Shown here: positions 1 through 9,200 of the stretch, piece by piece
Position numbering within the stretch: the first letter of the stretch is position 1
How the letters are laid out: each line of letters opens with the position of its first letter
Notes under the pieces: generated by a model
What the model saw: the letters and a program-made list of their open reading frames with translations, nothing else
Database searches by the model: none
What the model was told of the DNA's origin: nothing
Assembly (NCBI RefSeq): GCF_900764565.1
Contig: NZ_CAAFOM010000061.1
Coordinates: forward strand, 1 to 22,432
DNA from: an uncultured Catenibacterium sp.
GTDB taxonomy: Bacteria > Bacillota_I > Bacilli_A > Erysipelotrichales > Coprobacillaceae
DNA: 22,432 nt
Reading direction: 5' to 3'
Program-made: the position numbers and the translations under genes

Positions 1-1
1 A

Positions 2-73
2 ACAGACATAATGAATAAGAAAAAAATGATGAAAAAGGGAAAACAAATGGTAAAAAAATTGGGAATAATGTAA
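2..73 (+). CDS. 3' end of an unidentified plus-strand gene
   Basis: The frame is open from the window edge and reads a short, strongly basic, methionine- and lysine-rich tail ending with TAA at 71-73. A hairpin with a T-run begins seven bases after the stop, which supports a real gene end. An ATG at 11 would otherwise give only 20 codons and has no ribosome binding site, so I read this as the C-terminus of a gene that starts outside the window. The tail is too short and too low in complexity to name the protein. It converges on the dnd operon and marks the left border of the island. Confidence 0.5.
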   Translation, partial: TDIMNKKKMMKKGKQMVKKLGIM

Positions 74-122
74 AACAAAAGAGCTGAAATCTATTAAAGA
101 ACTCAGCTCTTCTGCTTTTTGT
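73..122. terminator. bidirectional rho-independent terminator
   Basis: Perfect 8-bp stem AGAGCTGA (80-87) and TCAGCTCT (103-110) with a 15-base loop. On the plus strand it is followed by TCTGCTTTTTGTT. On the minus strand it is followed by TTTTGTTTTA. It therefore can end the plus-strand gene stopping at 73 and the minus-strand dnd operon, whose last ORF stops at 164. Only the sequence pattern supports it. Confidence 0.8.
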
Positions 123-163
123 TACTTAATCTTAAATAAAGAAAATTAAAAGCATTTAAAAAA

Positions 164-370
164 CTAGCAGTTTTCTTGCTTGCAATCGTCCTTAATTAAG
201 CAATCATCATTATTACAACAATCAATATTTCTATCACATTTATCATCTAAAAAGCAATCGCATTTATCATGTATATCACCTTTTAAGCATTTGCCTTCAT
301 GATGACATTTTGCACAAATTTTTATTTTTTTAGTATCACAATATTTCTTCAAGTTCTTTGATATCTTCAT
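164..370 (-). CDS. small cysteine-rich protein overlapping dndA
   Basis: A 68-residue ORF with 12 cysteines (residues 11, 19, 22, 28, 37, 39, 45, 51, 52, 57, 63, 68), many flanked by Asp or Lys, and two histidines at 23-24. There is no signal peptide or membrane segment. The composition suggests metal or Fe-S binding, but I recognise no family. It starts 35 bases inside the end of dndA in a different frame, and no good ribosome binding site precedes its ATG. It could be a translationally coupled accessory protein, or a C-terminal extension of DndA reached by a +1 frameshift, since DndA ends early. A chance ORF is unlikely given the regular cysteine spacing but not excluded. Confidence 0.5.
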   Translation of the reverse strand: MKISKNLKKYCDTKKIKICAKCHHEGKCLKGDIHDKCDCFLDDKCDRNIDCCNNDDCLIKDDCKQENC

Positions 371-1445
371 ATGGAGATAAAGAAAAACGAATACTCTGTG
401 CTATTTCTTCATCAGATAATCCAATAGCTTTTAATGTATAACTTGGATGAGTAATACTACATGCAGATCCTGAAGAAGCTGCTATTTGAGATGAAATTTT
501 TTTTAAGAAAATAACATTCTTAACACCTTTGATTTGAAAATTTATAACACCAGGAACTTTCAAATCTTGACATGGACTATTATACACTATGTTGTCCTTT
601 AGTTTTCTATTTAAAATACCAACTAAAAATTTTTCATGATTTTTGAGTATTTCCTGATTCTTTTCAAAATCTCTTAAAACAATTTCACACGCTTTCCCTA
701 ATCCTACAATGTTATGTACACATTGCGTTCCAGCTCTATAATTGTTTTCTTGTTCACCACCATGAATTAAAGGTGTTATTCTATTTGGTAAACCAAATTG
801 ATCCTTCTTGACTATAGCAACCCCTACGCCCTTAGGACCATATATTTTATGAGCTGACATGGATAAGAAAGATACCCCATTTGGCATTGTAACATCTATT
901 TTCCCTACTGCCTGTGTAGCATCAACATGCAAAAACAAATTCTTCTTTCTACAAATATCTGCAATAGACTTTATATCATTTATGCTTCCTAGCTCATTAT
1001 TAACCCACATAACAGAGACTAAGAATGTTTCCTGGGTAATTGCATCAGTCAATTGTTTTAAATCTATTGTTCCATCCTTTGTAACATCTAAATATGTGAC
1101 ATGAAATCCTTTCTTTTCTAAGTATTTCATAGTTTCTAATACAGAGGCATGTTCAATTTTTGAAGTAATAATATGTCTTTTATTTTTTTCTTGAATATCT
1201 GCTATACCTTTAATAATAAAATTATTACTTTCTGAAGCTCCAGATGTGAATATTACTTCATCGGTATCACACCCAAATAATTCTGATACCTTTTCTCTTG
1301 CATATTCAACTGCATTTTTTGAATCACTAGCTAATTTGTAATATTTACTTGAAGGATTACCGTAATTTTCAGTAAGATATTTAATCATTTCGTCTCTTAC
1401 TTCAGGTAAAACTTTCGTTGTAGCATTGTTATCTAAATAGATCAC
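336..1445 (-). CDS. dndA: DndA, PLP-dependent cysteine desulfurase
   Basis: A 369-residue IscS/NifS-type cysteine desulfurase that takes sulfur from L-cysteine as an enzyme persulfide and passes it to DndC for DNA phosphorothioation. Visible motifs are the N-terminal YLDNNATT, His99 stacking over PLP, Asp175 and Gln178 in HVDATQ, the PLP lysine Lys200 in SAHKIYGPKG, and the catalytic Cys329 in SSGSACS. The final RFSLS motif is at 353-357. The start is GTG at 1445, with AAGGAAG about 8 bases upstream and 15 bases after the dndE stop. The protein stops about 12 residues after RFSLS, where most relatives have a longer terminal helix. Its place in a dndCDEA cluster makes the phosphorothioation role more likely than housekeeping Fe-S assembly. 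Confidence 0.95.
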   Translation of the reverse strand: MIYLDNNATTKVLPEVRDEMIKYLTENYGNPSSKYYKLASDSKNAVEYAREKVSELFGCDTDEVIFTSGASESNNFIIKGIADIQEKNKRHIITSKIEHASVLETMKYLEKKGFHVTYLDVTKDGTIDLKQLTDAITQETFLVSVMWVNNELGSINDIKSIADICRKKNLFLHVDATQAVGKIDVTMPNGVSFLSMSAHKIYGPKGVGVAIVKKDQFGLPNRITPLIHGGEQENNYRAGTQCVHNIVGLGKACEIVLRDFEKNQEILKNHEKFLVGILNRKLKDNIVYNSPCQDLKVPGVINFQIKGVKNVIFLKKISSQIAASSGSACSITHPSYTLKAIGLSDEEIAQSIRFSLSPYEDIKELEEIL

Positions 1446-1460
1446 CTAAACCACTTCCTT

Positions 1461-1832
1461 TTATACAATTTTCTCAATAAATTCTTTTAGAGAATGTGTA
1501 ATCACAAAATCACCATACAAAAGTGTCATACCACGTTCTATATGAGCAACAACATAATCACTATAATCATTATCATCAAGTTTTTTTCCTGCTAAATAAT
1601 TGATCATACATCTATAATATACTTCTTCATCGCCAAAAAGAGTTTGTAATGATATATCAAATCCTAATTTAGTATCTAAATTTTCAATTATTTCTAGCGA
1701 AATATCACCTTCCTTTAAGGATAAAGAAATGCATATTCTTAATATTGCTGCTCTAGTTGAAAAATGATATTTATTTTGAATTTTTGTAAGATTTTCCGCT
1801 GTAATAGTTGATGTTTTAATTCTATAGGACAT
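1461..1832 (-). CDS. dndE: DndE, DNA phosphorothioation protein
   Basis: A small basic-helical protein of 123 residues, matching the usual DndE length of roughly 110-130. DndE is required for phosphorothioation; it forms a tetramer and is reported to bind nicked DNA. The segment FSTRAAILRICISLSL, followed by GFDISLQTLFGDEEVYYRCM, matches the family pattern. I choose the ATG at 1832, whose A is shared with the dndD stop (TGATG). AAAGGAAG lies about 8 bases upstream. A GTG at 1841 adds three residues but sits directly against that site. The coupling to dndD suggests matched expression. Identification rests on pattern, length and position. Confidence 0.92.
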   Translation of the reverse strand: MSYRIKTSTITAENLTKIQNKYHFSTRAAILRICISLSLKEGDISLEIIENLDTKLGFDISLQTLFGDEEVYYRCMINYLAGKKLDDNDYSDYVVAHIERGMTLLYGDFVITHSLKEFIEKIV

Positions 1833-3736
1833 CAATTCCACTTCCTTTCAAAAATTCTATTCTTTAACACTTCAGTAATTCTATTTTCTTGATAATTTAG
1901 TGTATAACATTTTGAAATTGATTTTGAAATATGTTTGATCACCTTGTCATTTATTTCCTTTGAAGTTGGCATAATAATAACCTGTGAACCACTTCGAGAC
2001 ATAATGGTATCATAAAACTTAGTCATATGTTCTTGATCTAATCTACCTGCAGGTGTATCAAACACTAAAGGTATATTTCGATTAGAACATTTTACTATAG
2101 CTACCATTACAGCAGTCACAAAAATTTGTTTTTCTCCTGCTGAAAGTTGTTTTAGATTTTTAATCTCATTTTGATAATAAGCTGTAATATGAAAATCTGA
2201 CGAAATTTTAACTTTAGTAATATAATTCTTTTTTCTGTAAGTTTCGTTCAACAATTTTGTTACCATAGTTGAAATTTTATTTACTATACCATTGAGTTCA
2301 GTTTCATAATACTGCTTACAAACATCTCGATATTTATTAGCTAAAACAAATGAATTACTTCTTTTAGATTCTTTATAAACCGTTTCTTTTATATCTTGTA
2401 TTTTTAAATACACATTTTCAATTTCATCATTTTTTTCTTGAATACTGTCCAATGTTTGCGCTAGTTCATCTAATAACTCATTACACTCATTATCTAATTT
2501 TAAAATTATTTCCAATACCTCATTAGATTCTTTTCTCTTAGATAAAGATATTTTCTTTCTTAAATTTGAGAGAACATTTTCATCCACCAATTGTGTATGA
2601 ATAATTTTGTCATAACTCTTATTTGCATTTGCAATTTTAACATTCAAATCAATAAATTCTCTCTCTTCATTACGGTTTAGAGATAAAATCTCATTCACAT
2701 TGTTAGTAAATTTATTTTGAATCCCACGTAACGCATCTATATCTTCTTTTGACAACTGTTTTGATTCAAGTATTTCTGACAAGTAACTATTATATCTTCG
2801 TGGCTTTTCAATTTCTATTTGCTTTTCTACATCAAATAAAGTTGAACTATTAAGCACATATAACAATTGATTTTCAAAAAAATCCTTCATTATTTTATTT
2901 TGTTCTTTTTTACGAACATCTAACTTTTTAAAATACTTAGATAATTCTTTTGATTCATCAGAGTTTAAACCTCCAAGTGCTTGAAATTCTTGCAATTTCA
3001 TATCACGTTCAAACTCTTTTTTTTCTTTTAAATCTCGTAATGATTTTTCTTTGTCCTGTAACATAGAAACTTCTTTTTTCATTAATTTATGTTTCTCAAT
3101 TAATTCATTTAAATAAATTTGATCAGCAGATAACTCACCATTACTCTCTTCGTTCTTAATATATTTCTCTAAATCACTTATTAAATCAATATAATAGTTT
3201 AACCCATAAACATAAGTGATATTTTCTTTTACATACTCATCAAAACTATCTGTATCAATATAACCGAGAATTTTCTCACCATCAAACATAACAGAATCTA
3301 TTAATTTAGGATTGAAATATCTATTAATGTATTCTACCTTATTTAAAAATTCATCTTCAGACATTAATGAATCATTTATCTTTAACGTTACTGTTTCTTT
3401 AAAAGTAGGAGATAAAACCCATTCTCTCTTAATCTCATATATGGTTTCTAAATAATTTTCAATTATCGAGAACTTCAAAGAAATTGAACCTATATTACAT
3501 TTATTTCGAACTATTGATTTAATCTCAGAAACATATGTATTACTCCTACTATTTTGTTTCAATCCATATAAATAGCTTCCAAATAATCCTAATTTGATTG
3601 ATTTAAGTAAGGTTGTTTTACCAGCACCATTTTCTCCACAAATTAAAATTAAATTTTTTAGAGGTGTAGTACTTAAGTCAATAAAACTATTCTCATATGG
3701 TCCTATGTTTTGTAATTCTATATTTAATAACTTCAT
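1832..3736 (-). CDS. dndD: DndD, SMC-like ATPase of DNA phosphorothioation
   Basis: A 634-residue SMC/Rad50-type ATPase. DndD is an essential part of the phosphorothioation complex with DndC and DndE, thought to couple ATP hydrolysis to DNA opening or nicking. The N-terminal half has Walker A GENGAGKTT (34-42). A long charged coiled-coil middle follows (roughly 190-480), without a CxxC zinc hook. The C-terminal half has the signature LSAGEKQ and Walker B LVFDTPAGRLD. An in-frame ATG at 3775 would add 13 residues, but the ATG at 3736 has GAGGTG about 7 bases upstream and lies 10 bases after the dndC stop, so I prefer it. ATPases of the RecF/SMC type look alike, but the neighbours settle the name. 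Confidence 0.95.
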   Translation of the reverse strand: MKLLNIELQNIGPYENSFIDLSTTPLKNLILICGENGAGKTTLLKSIKLGLFGSYLYGLKQNSRSNTYVSEIKSIVRNKCNIGSISLKFSIIENYLETIYEIKREWVLSPTFKETVTLKINDSLMSEDEFLNKVEYINRYFNPKLIDSVMFDGEKILGYIDTDSFDEYVKENITYVYGLNYYIDLISDLEKYIKNEESNGELSADQIYLNELIEKHKLMKKEVSMLQDKEKSLRDLKEKKEFERDMKLQEFQALGGLNSDESKELSKYFKKLDVRKKEQNKIMKDFFENQLLYVLNSSTLFDVEKQIEIEKPRRYNSYLSEILESKQLSKEDIDALRGIQNKFTNNVNEILSLNRNEEREFIDLNVKIANANKSYDKIIHTQLVDENVLSNLRKKISLSKRKESNEVLEIILKLDNECNELLDELAQTLDSIQEKNDEIENVYLKIQDIKETVYKESKRSNSFVLANKYRDVCKQYYETELNGIVNKISTMVTKLLNETYRKKNYITKVKISSDFHITAYYQNEIKNLKQLSAGEKQIFVTAVMVAIVKCSNRNIPLVFDTPAGRLDQEHMTKFYDTIMSRSGSQVIIMPTSKEINDKVIKHISKSISKCYTLNYQENRITEVLKNRIFERKWN

Positions 3737-3746
3737 GAAAAACACC

Positions 3747-5348
3747 TCATTCCTGCATATGCAAATAGTCTTCATTTAGAATTTCATTGATTTGTTCTAA
3801 TACGTTTTTCTTTACTCTGCTTCCTGTATTATCTTTTTCTAAATTAAGCATTTTTATAAGTGGATCAACATAAACATCTTGTTCATCACATATTTCTTTC
3901 AAAATTTCGTATTGTGATGAAGAAATTAATTCAATATCATTTTTTTCACACACTAAATCTTTGTTATAAACTGCCGAATATATTTTACTAACACTATCTT
4001 CGATTAGTCCTCTTTTTAACCATTGTCTACGGATTTCTCTTAATTCATCATCACTGATTAATTGAACTTTATGCCCAGCATCATTAACTTCTTTTTGCAA
4101 TTTTAATAAATCAGCCAACATTTTAGCTCTTGCTTTAAATGTATAAGGACCTAATCCTAACATATTGTAATGATCAAATTCATCATGAATAAGCAAATTT
4201 GGAATCTCTCCATCATCCAAATCAATTCTATTATGTCTAATATAATTTCTGAGATCTTTAGATTCAATAACAGTATATATATCGTCATTAGATGCTTTTA
4301 ACGATGAATTTTTCTTTACAGTAATTGTCACTTTTTCTCTTCCAGATTTTTTTGGAATGATCAGAGTTCTTTCCCCTTGAACAAACTTTTCTTTAACAGA
4401 AATAGTATAAACACTACCATTTGATCTTCTTTTCATTCTCATAGAGCGATTATCTCTGTTTTTTGTCAAATCATTTCTATATTTTAACAAAGGTTTCAAC
4501 CAATTCTCTCCATTTTCTACAAAACCAGTTAATGCTTTATCTTCAGAAACTACTGTACATACCCAACATCCAAATCTACTATTACCACATGACCCGGTTC
4601 TTTCCTTAGTTTCTTTGTCAATAATTAATGGACACTCATTTGAATTGGAATCAGAATAAAGCTTAAATAATTCCTCGTTATTTGCACCCCATGGAGATTT
4701 ATTATTTAGCAAATAATTCCAAACATCATCTACATCAAAGTATTTGATAGGTGCAAAAGTAAAAGCGTTGGCTAATGTACTGTGTTGCATAATCTCTTTT
4801 CCTCGAATATCATGCTTCTTTAAAACTCTATCACGAGAAGTACTTTCTCCAAGACGTACGCCTAAAACCACTATTACTTCTCCATAATCTGAAACTTTAT
4901 TTTTTATAAATTGATTTGTGGGTTCTATTTTCATTCTGTCAGTGCACCATCTAAAAGACTGATTTGGTGCAGGGTATCCTTTTCCAATCAAATTAACCCA
5001 AAAGGTATTATCAATTGAAGGACGAACTAAATGTGTTTCAACAGGCAGATGATTATCATCTACAAATCGTTGAATCTGTTCCAAATTATTTGCTATGCTA
5101 CTAATTATAAGTGGAGTTTCTACCATCGTATCAGATGAAATGACATAGATTTTTTTATTTAACTTAATATTCTTATTCTTCATTAAAACCAAAGTTTCTA
5201 TAATGAGCTGTAAAGCAGTTGTACTATCCTTTCCCCCAGAATAACCTACTACCCACGGACGATCATCATCTAAATATACTCTTTCAATTCTTTCTTTTGC
5301 CTCGACAGCTAAATCATTATAGTTTTTTATTTCATCTAATAAGCCCAT
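3747..5348 (-). CDS. dndC: DndC, PAPS-reductase-like sulfurtransferase
   Basis: The sulfur-inserting subunit of the phosphorothioation machinery, 533 residues. It has a PP-loop ATP pyrophosphatase motif SGGKDS (37-42), as in PAPS reductases. It also has the cysteines expected for the Fe-S centre and sulfur relay: Cys135 in FRWCTDR, Cys239, Cys254, and Cys261 and Cys264 in RFGCWVC, followed by the DndC-typical KALTGFVENGE. The C-terminal third is charged and helical. A TTG at 5357 would add three residues, but AAAGGG touches it. The ATG at 5348 has better spacing (9 bases from AAAGGG). It is the first gene of the dndCDEA operon, with a promoter about 40-65 bases upstream. Confidence 0.97.
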   Translation of the reverse strand: MGLLDEIKNYNDLAVEAKERIERVYLDDDRPWVVGYSGGKDSTTALQLIIETLVLMKNKNIKLNKKIYVISSDTMVETPLIISSIANNLEQIQRFVDDNHLPVETHLVRPSIDNTFWVNLIGKGYPAPNQSFRWCTDRMKIEPTNQFIKNKVSDYGEVIVVLGVRLGESTSRDRVLKKHDIRGKEIMQHSTLANAFTFAPIKYFDVDDVWNYLLNNKSPWGANNEELFKLYSDSNSNECPLIIDKETKERTGSCGNSRFGCWVCTVVSEDKALTGFVENGENWLKPLLKYRNDLTKNRDNRSMRMKRRSNGSVYTISVKEKFVQGERTLIIPKKSGREKVTITVKKNSSLKASNDDIYTVIESKDLRNYIRHNRIDLDDGEIPNLLIHDEFDHYNMLGLGPYTFKARAKMLADLLKLQKEVNDAGHKVQLISDDELREIRRQWLKRGLIEDSVSKIYSAVYNKDLVCEKNDIELISSSQYEILKEICDEQDVYVDPLIKMLNLEKDNTGSRVKKNVLEQINEILNEDYLHMQE

Positions 5349-5386
5349 TTTCCCCAACCCTTTCTTACATAATTTGTCATTAATTT

Positions 5387-5415
5387 ATAATATCAAATTT
5401 TCTAATCAAATCCAA
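5387..5415 (-). promoter_or_regulatory. predicted sigma-A promoter of dndCDEA
   Basis: On the minus strand TTGGAT (-35, 5410-5415) and TATTAT (-10, 5387-5392) are separated by exactly 17 bases. Transcription would start near 5380, giving a leader of about 30 bases before the dndC ATG at 5348. It lies downstream of the terminator hairpin, which supports an independent modification operon. AT-rich DNA gives many chance matches, so this is a prediction only. Confidence 0.6.
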
Positions 5416-5549
5416 CAATTTTACCTGAAAGACGATTTTATGATTCAAATCTAAATAATACATTTTTCTAAAATGACAATTATCTATTTCAAAATTTTGA
5501 TCCGTTAAATCTACTATAAATGTATAATTCTTCTTATACCACAAAAACA
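5416..5549. other. AT-rich spacer between the two operons
   Basis: The part of the 264-base gap between dndC and the upstream gene that lies outside the predicted promoter and the hairpin. A minus-strand frame with no start-site signal runs from the stop codon at about 5561-5563 to a TAA at 5380-5382 and reads a fairly normal-looking hydrophobic/charged peptide. It has an ATG at 5463 but no ribosome binding site, so I do not call it a gene. No repeat or RNA structure beyond the terminator hairpin is visible. Confidence 0.4.
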
Positions 5550-5594
5550 AAAGTGAATTCTAAATGTTTACTTACACATTCGAAAATTCACTTT
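5541..5594 (-). terminator. hairpin terminator between effector and dnd operons
   Basis: AAAGTGAATT (5550-5559) pairs perfectly with AATTCACTTT (5585-5594). An inner AATGT/ACATT pairing extends it into a long imperfect hairpin. On the minus strand it begins about 18 bases after the stop of the 215-residue gene and is followed by TGTTTTTGT. The stem is AT-rich, so termination may be partial and let some transcription continue into dndC. Confidence 0.7.
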
Positions 5595-5612
5595 CATTTT
5601 ATAATTTAAATT

Positions 5613-6260
5613 TTAAATACCAATTTTGATCTTTCCTTCAAAATTTTCTTTTCTTAACCAAGCTAGTATATTCTCGTTTAAGTCTAGTAACGTTGCATCA
5701 CCTGAATTCACTTTTTTTAAAAAATCTGTGATCTCATCATCCATTTCTAGATTACTTATAATAGTTTCAGCACGTTTTAATTGTTTAGCAAAATCTTCAA
5801 CTCTGCTTTCATCTTGCATAAAGACTTTTGCTGAATCCATTTTTTTCAAACAATCGTTTATTTGAACAGGATTAAATACTGATACCATTTTTAATAAACC
5901 AACAGTATTACTTGAGTAATTTTCATAATAAGAAATCCAATTATCTGAAAGAGCACTTCTTAAAGATTCATATTTTTTTTTAAGTTCTCTGCAGTGTTCT
6001 CTATCAATTTTATTTTCTTCAATGTAATCACAGATTTCTGAAAGAATAACATATATATCTTCGATATACTGGTTATCTACTGTATAAGATAATTTTTGTT
6101 TATATAACAAAAGTAATTTTATGAGTTTGTCAGAATTATTGATAATACTCTTAAAACTTTCGTCTGTAGATTTTTGATTACTTTTTTTTAACTTTTCTGT
6201 TTTTCTCTTATTATACTCTTCCAATTCATTTGTTTTCTGTATTAACTGATCACTTAGCAT
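5613..6260 (-). CDS. helical protein of unknown function, last gene of the effector operon
   Basis: A 215-residue soluble protein I do not recognise. Residues 5-35 are highly charged and probably coiled-coil, and most of the rest looks helical. There are no cysteine pairs, P-loop, nuclease motif, signal peptide or membrane segment. Its ATG overlaps the stop of the large ATPase gene (ATGCTAA) and has GAGGTG about 7 bases upstream, so the two are translationally coupled and may form one complex. In Dpd islands the gene after dpdH is also a poorly characterised one (dpdI). Position is the only link I can offer. It could be an adaptor or a regulator of the ATPase. Confidence 0.8.
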   Translation of the reverse strand: MLSDQLIQKTNELEEYNKRKTEKLKKSNQKSTDESFKSIINNSDKLIKLLLLYKQKLSYTVDNQYIEDIYVILSEICDYIEENKIDREHCRELKKKYESLRSALSDNWISYYENYSSNTVGLLKMVSVFNPVQINDCLKKMDSAKVFMQDESRVEDFAKQLKRAETIISNLEMDDEITDFLKKVNSGDATLLDLNENILAWLRKENFEGKIKIGI

Positions 6261-9200
6261 CCTACATCACCTCTGACTTCTTCTAGTAATGATAGATCAT
6301 TTCTAATAATTTCTTTTTCTTTTTTATATGAATCAGTAATTATTTCTTGAGTTTCACTTTCAACTTCAATCTTTAATTTATCGTCTACTTTACCCATTGC
6401 AATGCTTAACTTACTAAGCATATCATAAAAATATTTAATATCTTCACATGGATCATATGATAATAAAATCAATGATTCAAAACAAATCCCATTATTAACA
6501 ATGTTATTGATTCTATTGATAGCAATTGCTATTTGCTTAGATTTACTTTCCAATTCAGAAAAATTAGGTAGTAGTACGTGCATGCCCGCTTTATCCATTT
6601 GTTCATAAAAATCTTTAACATCTTGAATCAAATCTAAAATAGTATCTGACTCTAACTTATCATCCATATCAATGTCAAAAATTCTACAAAACATACCTGA
6701 ATAAGATCTCATGCTAGAAATTTCCTCAGTCATTATATCATCAATCTTCTTATTTAAGTTTTGATATACTTTAAACACTTTGTTCAATCTATTATCACTT
6801 ATATCTTCTGATAACTCACTGACTAACTGATTAGATTTAAGCAACTTTAAAACTCTAGCAATATCATTGCACATAGTTGGATAGTTTATTACAACTTTAT
6901 TTCCTAACGAAATACCCTGTCTTAAATTATACGTATTTTGAACAATATCATTACATAAGCTTTCTCTATTATCTTGATTCAGCCATGTAATTGCTTGCTC
7001 CCATTTATTTAAATGTCCATTTTCACCATATTTTCTACGCGTATCTTTAAAGAAATCAACTGGAGATAAATTTTTTCCTTTATTCTTTGAAAATTGACCA
7101 TAAAGAATTTTCTTATATATTTCTACTGCAATTGCACAATCACAATAATTATATTTATACAAATCTAGTGCTTTAATGGTAGATAAAATATTTTCTTTTT
7201 CAGTGATAAACCAATTTGTTACGGTATAACAATCTAAATAGGAATTTTCGTAGTTCCAAGAACTTTTTCCATAATCTCTATATTTAACAAATGATAGCAA
7301 TAATTCAGTATTTTGTTGGGTAGGGTCTAACTTAATATACCCCTTTGTTTCTGTCTTCGTGTTACTCAAAGTATACAACTGCAAACTTTTTACACGTTCC
7401 CTTAAATCTAGTGATAATCCTTCTATTTGCCAGTTTGTCGCTGCAATAACAAACTCTTTTAAATCGTCAAGTGCACCTCTTATTATACCTGAATCTCCTC
7501 TTGAAACTGAAACATCAATCTTTTCTCCATTAACCCATGAATACAAAAAATTTCTCGCTCTCTCGTATTTTGAAACATCTTCCTCTGAAATTGAAACTTG
7601 TTGTTTAGTTGTTACTTTTGCTGAAGTTTTAATACTAGAGTTAATTACAACATCATTCTCATCATCTTGTTTATCTGATTTTTCTATGTTTGTATTTTTT
7701 AATAATTCAATCGGTAATTCAAACTCAAGATAGTTTTCTTTTTTTAAACCAAAATAATATAATTGATCATCAGAAGTTCCCTCAGAAATATCACCCCAAA
7801 TATATATAAATCGAATCATTCGTTCAGCAATTGAAGAATCAGTAACTTTCGTTCTTATAATATTAGGAACTATACTATTTCCAAAACTTAATATTTTATA
7901 CTGTTCACTTGGGAATGAATCTTTTCTATATAAAACATCAGAGAGAACAGGTTTAATAATATCTTTAATGATATATCTAGGTGTCTGTTGTGTTAACTGT
8001 GTTTTATATAAATTTTTAATTGCATTTTTTGTGAACGGATAGAGACTTAATTTTATATTTTCTGATTCCCAAAATTCCCAATTTAATCCTTCTTTAATTT
8101 TATGTTCAGGATAATCATGCTGTGAAGCTCCATTATCAACCCATTCCTTTAATACATCATTTTCAAGTGAAAGAGTATTGATATACTTAGCTACAAATTC
8201 ACATGATTTATCATTTAACGCACCTGTAGGAATATAAACATATTTAGTAACTCTCTGACTCAAATGACTTCTTATATCTGACTGAATATAACCAGATGTA
8301 CAACCAATAATACTTGAAATTCGACAAATTTTTTCATCCTGTACAGTTTTATGTTCAGTAGACAATGCATCTAGTAAAGCCTTATTCACACCAGTTGCTG
8401 AAGTGATATCCTCAATAAAGACAGTCAAGTCTTTTCCTTCTTTATATAACTGTTCTCTTATATTTTTAAATAACATTTTAAAATCGGCAGGTTCAATTTC
8501 TGCACATGTTTGAATTACAGTATCAACAAACTCATTAAGATAATTTGAAAGTCCTTCAGCTAACTCTATACCTACACCTTCTGTAATAAGCTTTTTAGCT
8601 AATTTAATTGCTTTTCTATCAGCTCCACTGTTTTGTAATTCATTAAGCATATTTGATGAAATCATAAAGTCTTCTGGAAAGAATTTAGCTTCTACATCAA
8701 TATCAACTATTGCTTGTTCAGCAACTTTAGAAAATATTCTTTCTACTGGACCATTTTCTCTTAGCATATGCTTTCTAATACAATCATTATTTAAAAAAGC
8801 TGGTAGATTTCTTTTCGTCGTTTGTTTTAAATCTTTACTATGCTCATTATTCAAAGAATCTAAATCACTGTTTACTTCAACAATAAAGTTATAATAAATC
8901 ATATCTTTGAGCTTTTGAGGCTCTATAGATGTAGAAGCAGAAGTTAAACGATCATACAGTTCTCTGTTTTTTAAATTACTTACTTCAGGTTTTCCTAATA
9001 GCTGTTTAATAGTTCCTTTTAAACTGTTATCACTTCTATTTAAAAATAGAACTACTTCATTACTACTCTTTGTCTTTTCAAATTTCTCCTTAAACCATCT
9101 AATCAAATGAGACTTGCCTGTTCCGGCTTCACCATAAACAACAATAAATTGATGTAAATTATTTGGATTATTAACATATCTTTCAAAAACATCTTCTTCA

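Noticed and set aside
336..1445. dndA as a housekeeping nifS/iscS gene
   Set aside because: It sits 15 bases after dndE in a dndCDEA operon and has no iscU or thiI neighbour, so a phosphorothioation role is the better reading.
5380..5563. Open minus-strand frame in the gap before dndC, with a coding-like peptide ending at TAA 5380-5382
   Set aside because: It has no ribosome binding site before its ATG at 5463 or any alternative start, overlaps the predicted dndC promoter, and I recognise no similarity. It may be a remnant, but the support is too thin for a gene call.
7359..7733. 124-codon plus-strand ORF
   Set aside because: It lies wholly inside the large ATPase gene on the other strand and has no ribosome binding site. 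It is a shadow of the real coding frame, as are the other plus-strand ORFs inside the minus-strand genes.
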